From: Perkinsus marinus ATCC 50983
Taxonomy: Eukaryota; Perkinsozoa; Perkinsida; Perkinsidae
Direction: 5' to 3'
DNA length: 37,189 nt
Assembly: GCF_000006405.1 (NCBI RefSeq)
Contig: NW_003206463.1
Location: 4,087 to 41,275 of the forward strand
Part shown: positions 35,161 through 37,189 of the stretch, piece by piece
Numbering within the stretch: position 1 is the stretch's first letter
Layout: each line of letters opens with the position of its first letter
The notes under the pieces: generated by a model
Databases searched by the model: none
What the model was told of the DNA's origin: nothing
Seen by the model: the letters and a program-made list of their open reading frames with translations, nothing else
Made by a program: the position numbers and the translations under genes

Positions 35161-35919
35161 ATGTTCAGCTATAACGTTGCTGTAATCTTCCTCGCCATCC
35201 CCATTCGATCCTTGTGGGTAGACGGAATTGTCGCTAGCCAGGGCTCAGAGCTTCGTTCCCTCCGTGCTCCTGTTGTCGCTGAGGAACCCCCCAATTGCTT
35301 ACCTGACGTTTCTGACTTCGCGGGCAAAGATTATTGTTGGTTTATCCTGAATGATACAGTCGAACACAAGTGGTCTTCGGGAGTGCTCATTCGCGGTACC
35401 CAAGGACCTCTACCTTTTTTCTCTACTCTACAACTCGTACTCATCGTGGACAAGGACTGGCGTCCTTACGATCTTGGCATGTGGGCGTCGGGTTATACTA
35501 ACCGCTTCTATGCTCTCCCTTCGGGCATGGGAGCCGATATATCCTTCAGCATACCAGAAGTTAACCGTGTCGGTGGAGAAACCTCTGAAAACCGCATGGA
35601 GTTATCGTTTGACGTACAACTGTTCACCACTGTGACCATTCCTACCATTGGTCGGGTCAACGCGACGGCGGTGCAGAAAGCTCTTGCCTATGTAGATAAG
35701 ACCGATGCTGAGAGTGGAGTCATTGTGGACATTACTGCTGTTGGTGAGGCCGACGGAATACACTCTGAGATAATTTTCCATGCAGGCATCTGGGGCAGAA
35801 ACCTCACATCTTGGCTTTACGAAAGTCGTGTCTATATCCGTATCACTTACAAAAAAAATAACCAAACAATCAACTATGTTAAAAACTCCCCTATCTTCAG
35901 CGTGGAGTCCAATCTTTAG
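35161..35919 (+). CDS. Predicted secreted protein, unknown family
   Basis: From the ATG at 35161 the frame gives 252 residues starting MFSYNVAVIFLAIPIRS, a signal-peptide-like segment with cleavage probably after VAS near residue 26. The frame is open back to 35065, but that longer start buries the signal. The mature part has a few Cys (PPNCLPDVSDF, DYCWF), aromatic and beta-type segments, and N-glycosylation-type sequons (NDT, NAT, NLT, NQT). This resembles a secreted or surface protein; it could interact with a host if the organism is a parasite, but that is speculation. Single exon, no homologue recognised. Confidence 0.6.
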   Translation: MFSYNVAVIFLAIPIRSLWVDGIVASQGSELRSLRAPVVAEEPPNCLPDVSDFAGKDYCWFILNDTVEHKWSSGVLIRGTQGPLPFFSTLQLVLIVDKDWRPYDLGMWASGYTNRFYALPSGMGADISFSIPEVNRVGGETSENRMELSFDVQLFTTVTIPTIGRVNATAVQKALAYVDKTDAESGVIVDITAVGEADGIHSEIIFHAGIWGRNLTSWLYESRVYIRITYKKNNQTINYVKNSPIFSVESNL

Positions 35920-36059
35920 TCTTGTGGTGCTTGGAGCAGTGCTCCGACATTATTCATGGCGTTGAGGCATTCTGTGCTGAGAGATTGGCGATTCTGGATC
36001 GTACTTGAGTCACGGTCACTCTTTTGAAGCCCATCTTTTTGCCTATCAAATTTGGCGTT

Positions 36060-36260
36060 TGGGATCGGTGTCCACTACACCTTTTAAAGGCCTATTTTGC
36101 GTTTAGTAAGATCAATTCCGCAGGGCGAGCAATCATCCGAGCCAAGATACGCCTTAGTAAGATCAACTTCGCCAGCGCGGTCGATAGAAAAATCAATTTC
36201 GACGACACGTGCCATTCGTATAATCAATTTCGCTGGCATGTGTGAAGTCGATTTCGCTGA
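36060..36260 (+). repeat. Degenerate tandem repeat related to minisatellite B
   Basis: Four or five copies of a core with AGTAAGATCAATTTCGC occur at about 36103, 36151, 36183 and 36216. One copy (CCAAGATACGCCTTAGTAAG) resembles the minisatellite-B unit segment CCAAGATATGCCTTGATACG (16 of 20 bases), suggesting a shared origin 6.5 kb away. Confidence 0.5.
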
Positions 36261-37189
36261 TAGTATATTTAATATACTATATTACACATCAAGTAAATTT
36301 TTGTATGCCTTTGTGGCGTAATGGTCTAGCGGGTAACCAACTTTCACCATGTCGCGGGATCCGTACTACGGATTTCGTACCATATTTTCCCTGGCACAAA
36401 TGGTGGCGAAGCGCCGCCTCGTCTCTCGAGCACCCATGACTTTCCATCCTCTGGCTCAGGTTTTCCACGTGCTCAATTTTCTCTTCCGTGCTTGAACTCT
36501 CTGGTGAGCGAAGTTTGCTCGGCTAATTCAGTCTTATCATAGGACTGCTATTCGAGCTGAGACGAGTCAGTCCGATCTCCGAGGATCTCTCAGTCTGTAG
36601 ATTGGACCGATCTGCAGCCGACCAGGGATTGGCCCACTCTTTCGGTGGGATTGGACGTGCGTTTCCAGGTAGCACAGGTGGCCTTCTCTCAGATCCCCCA
36701 TCAGCTTGATCCTCCGCTGAGTATAAAACGGTTTCAAGTGTAGTGCTCGGTACCGCTTGAGCCTAATCCAATCATGAATACTGCGTTGGATGGGTGACTC
36801 GAGCGATGAATAACTTCACTGGTCTTCTACAGCGGCATGAGTACAAGAAGCAGCTTATCGCTGAATCTTCTGACTGGAGGCTGTCCGAAAACCCGCACAT
36901 CAGTGATATCATATTGGCCCAGGGTACCCTCGAGGAGGTGTGTTGCAAAGTTATGGCGATAATAGTAAAGTTAAAAAATGCGCGCATAAAACATTCCGTA
37001 CGATCGACCCCGCAACTATGAACCGGATGAGCTTGCGCCGTATGGAACTTAAGTGCATGAGAGATCTTGAATACAATGTACAACCTCGGAATTGTCCGAG
37101 GAAACTAGCCTAAAAATGTCCGGATCGAGAGTTATATTGCCCGAAACATGGTGACAGAGTCAGGAGTTATATGGACAAGGTGCCCGAGT
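36261..37189. other. Window end, no gene firmly identified
   Basis: A TATAAAA box at 36722 and ATG codons at 36775 and 36808 precede a 71-codon frame (36808-37021, MNNFTGLLQRHEYKKQL...). This may be the first exon of a gene running out of the window. A tRNA-like D-arm at about 36311-36340 has no T-arm. Nothing else is recognised. Confidence 0.35.

Noticed and set aside
36306-36385. tRNA-like segment (GTGGCGTAATGGTCTAGCGG)
   Set aside because: The D-arm resembles a tRNA, but no T-arm or acceptor pairs can be formed.

Overview
The window looks like nuclear DNA of a protist with short introns. Evidence: GT-AG introns, mostly 39-58 bp, interrupt well-conserved eukaryotic genes (a Prp43/DHX15-type DEAH helicase, an MFS transporter, a PurN-type transformylase). 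Spacers between genes are long, and tandem and dispersed repeats are abundant. An alveolate such as Perkinsus would fit, but that is inference; no marker gene here settles it. Introns were placed by eye, by keeping known protein families in frame across GT...AG boundaries.

Layout. 1-3.3 kb: one small secreted-protein ORF, then unrecognised DNA. 3.3-7.6 kb: two tandem single-exon amino acid permeases (AAAP family), each followed by the same pair of repeats (a ~120-bp MITE, then a second dispersed element). 7.6-12 kb: repeat-rich spacer with a degenerate tRNA-like element, a small three-exon candidate secreted protein and a good tRNA-Arg(TCG). 12-15.5 kb: a candidate mitochondrial protein and a 13-exon MFS transporter. 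17.4-25.5 kb, minus strand: an acidic low-complexity protein, the 16-exon Prp43-like helicase, an unknown two-exon protein and an intronless POT/PTR peptide transporter. 26.4-29.6 kb: two minisatellites, both with ~53-bp units, on either side of a partly resolved helical-repeat-like gene. 30-32.7 kb: an unknown coiled-coil protein and a five-exon GAR transformylase. 34-37 kb: small unknown ORFs and a secreted protein. Four membrane transporters (two AAAP, one MFS, one POT) lie within 22 kb, which suggests scavenging of amino acids and peptides, but nothing shows that they are co-regulated.

The most interesting signal is in the introns. Four short introns of the helicase gene and one of the MFS gene carry a tRNA-like Pol III B box (GGTTCRATYC), in either orientation. 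Most of these copies are followed by an A and a T run, like a tRNA 3' end with its terminator. A sixth copy sits at a possible intron in another gene, and a fifth helicase intron has a weaker match. Two helicase introns also share an 18-of-19 match (GGAAAGGWGTGGTATGAAA) in opposite orientations. This is what would be expected if a tRNA-derived short element had been converted into introns (an introner-like process). Separately, nearly every intron longer than about 170 bp proves to be a short intron enlarged by a minisatellite, a microsatellite or a dispersed repeat.
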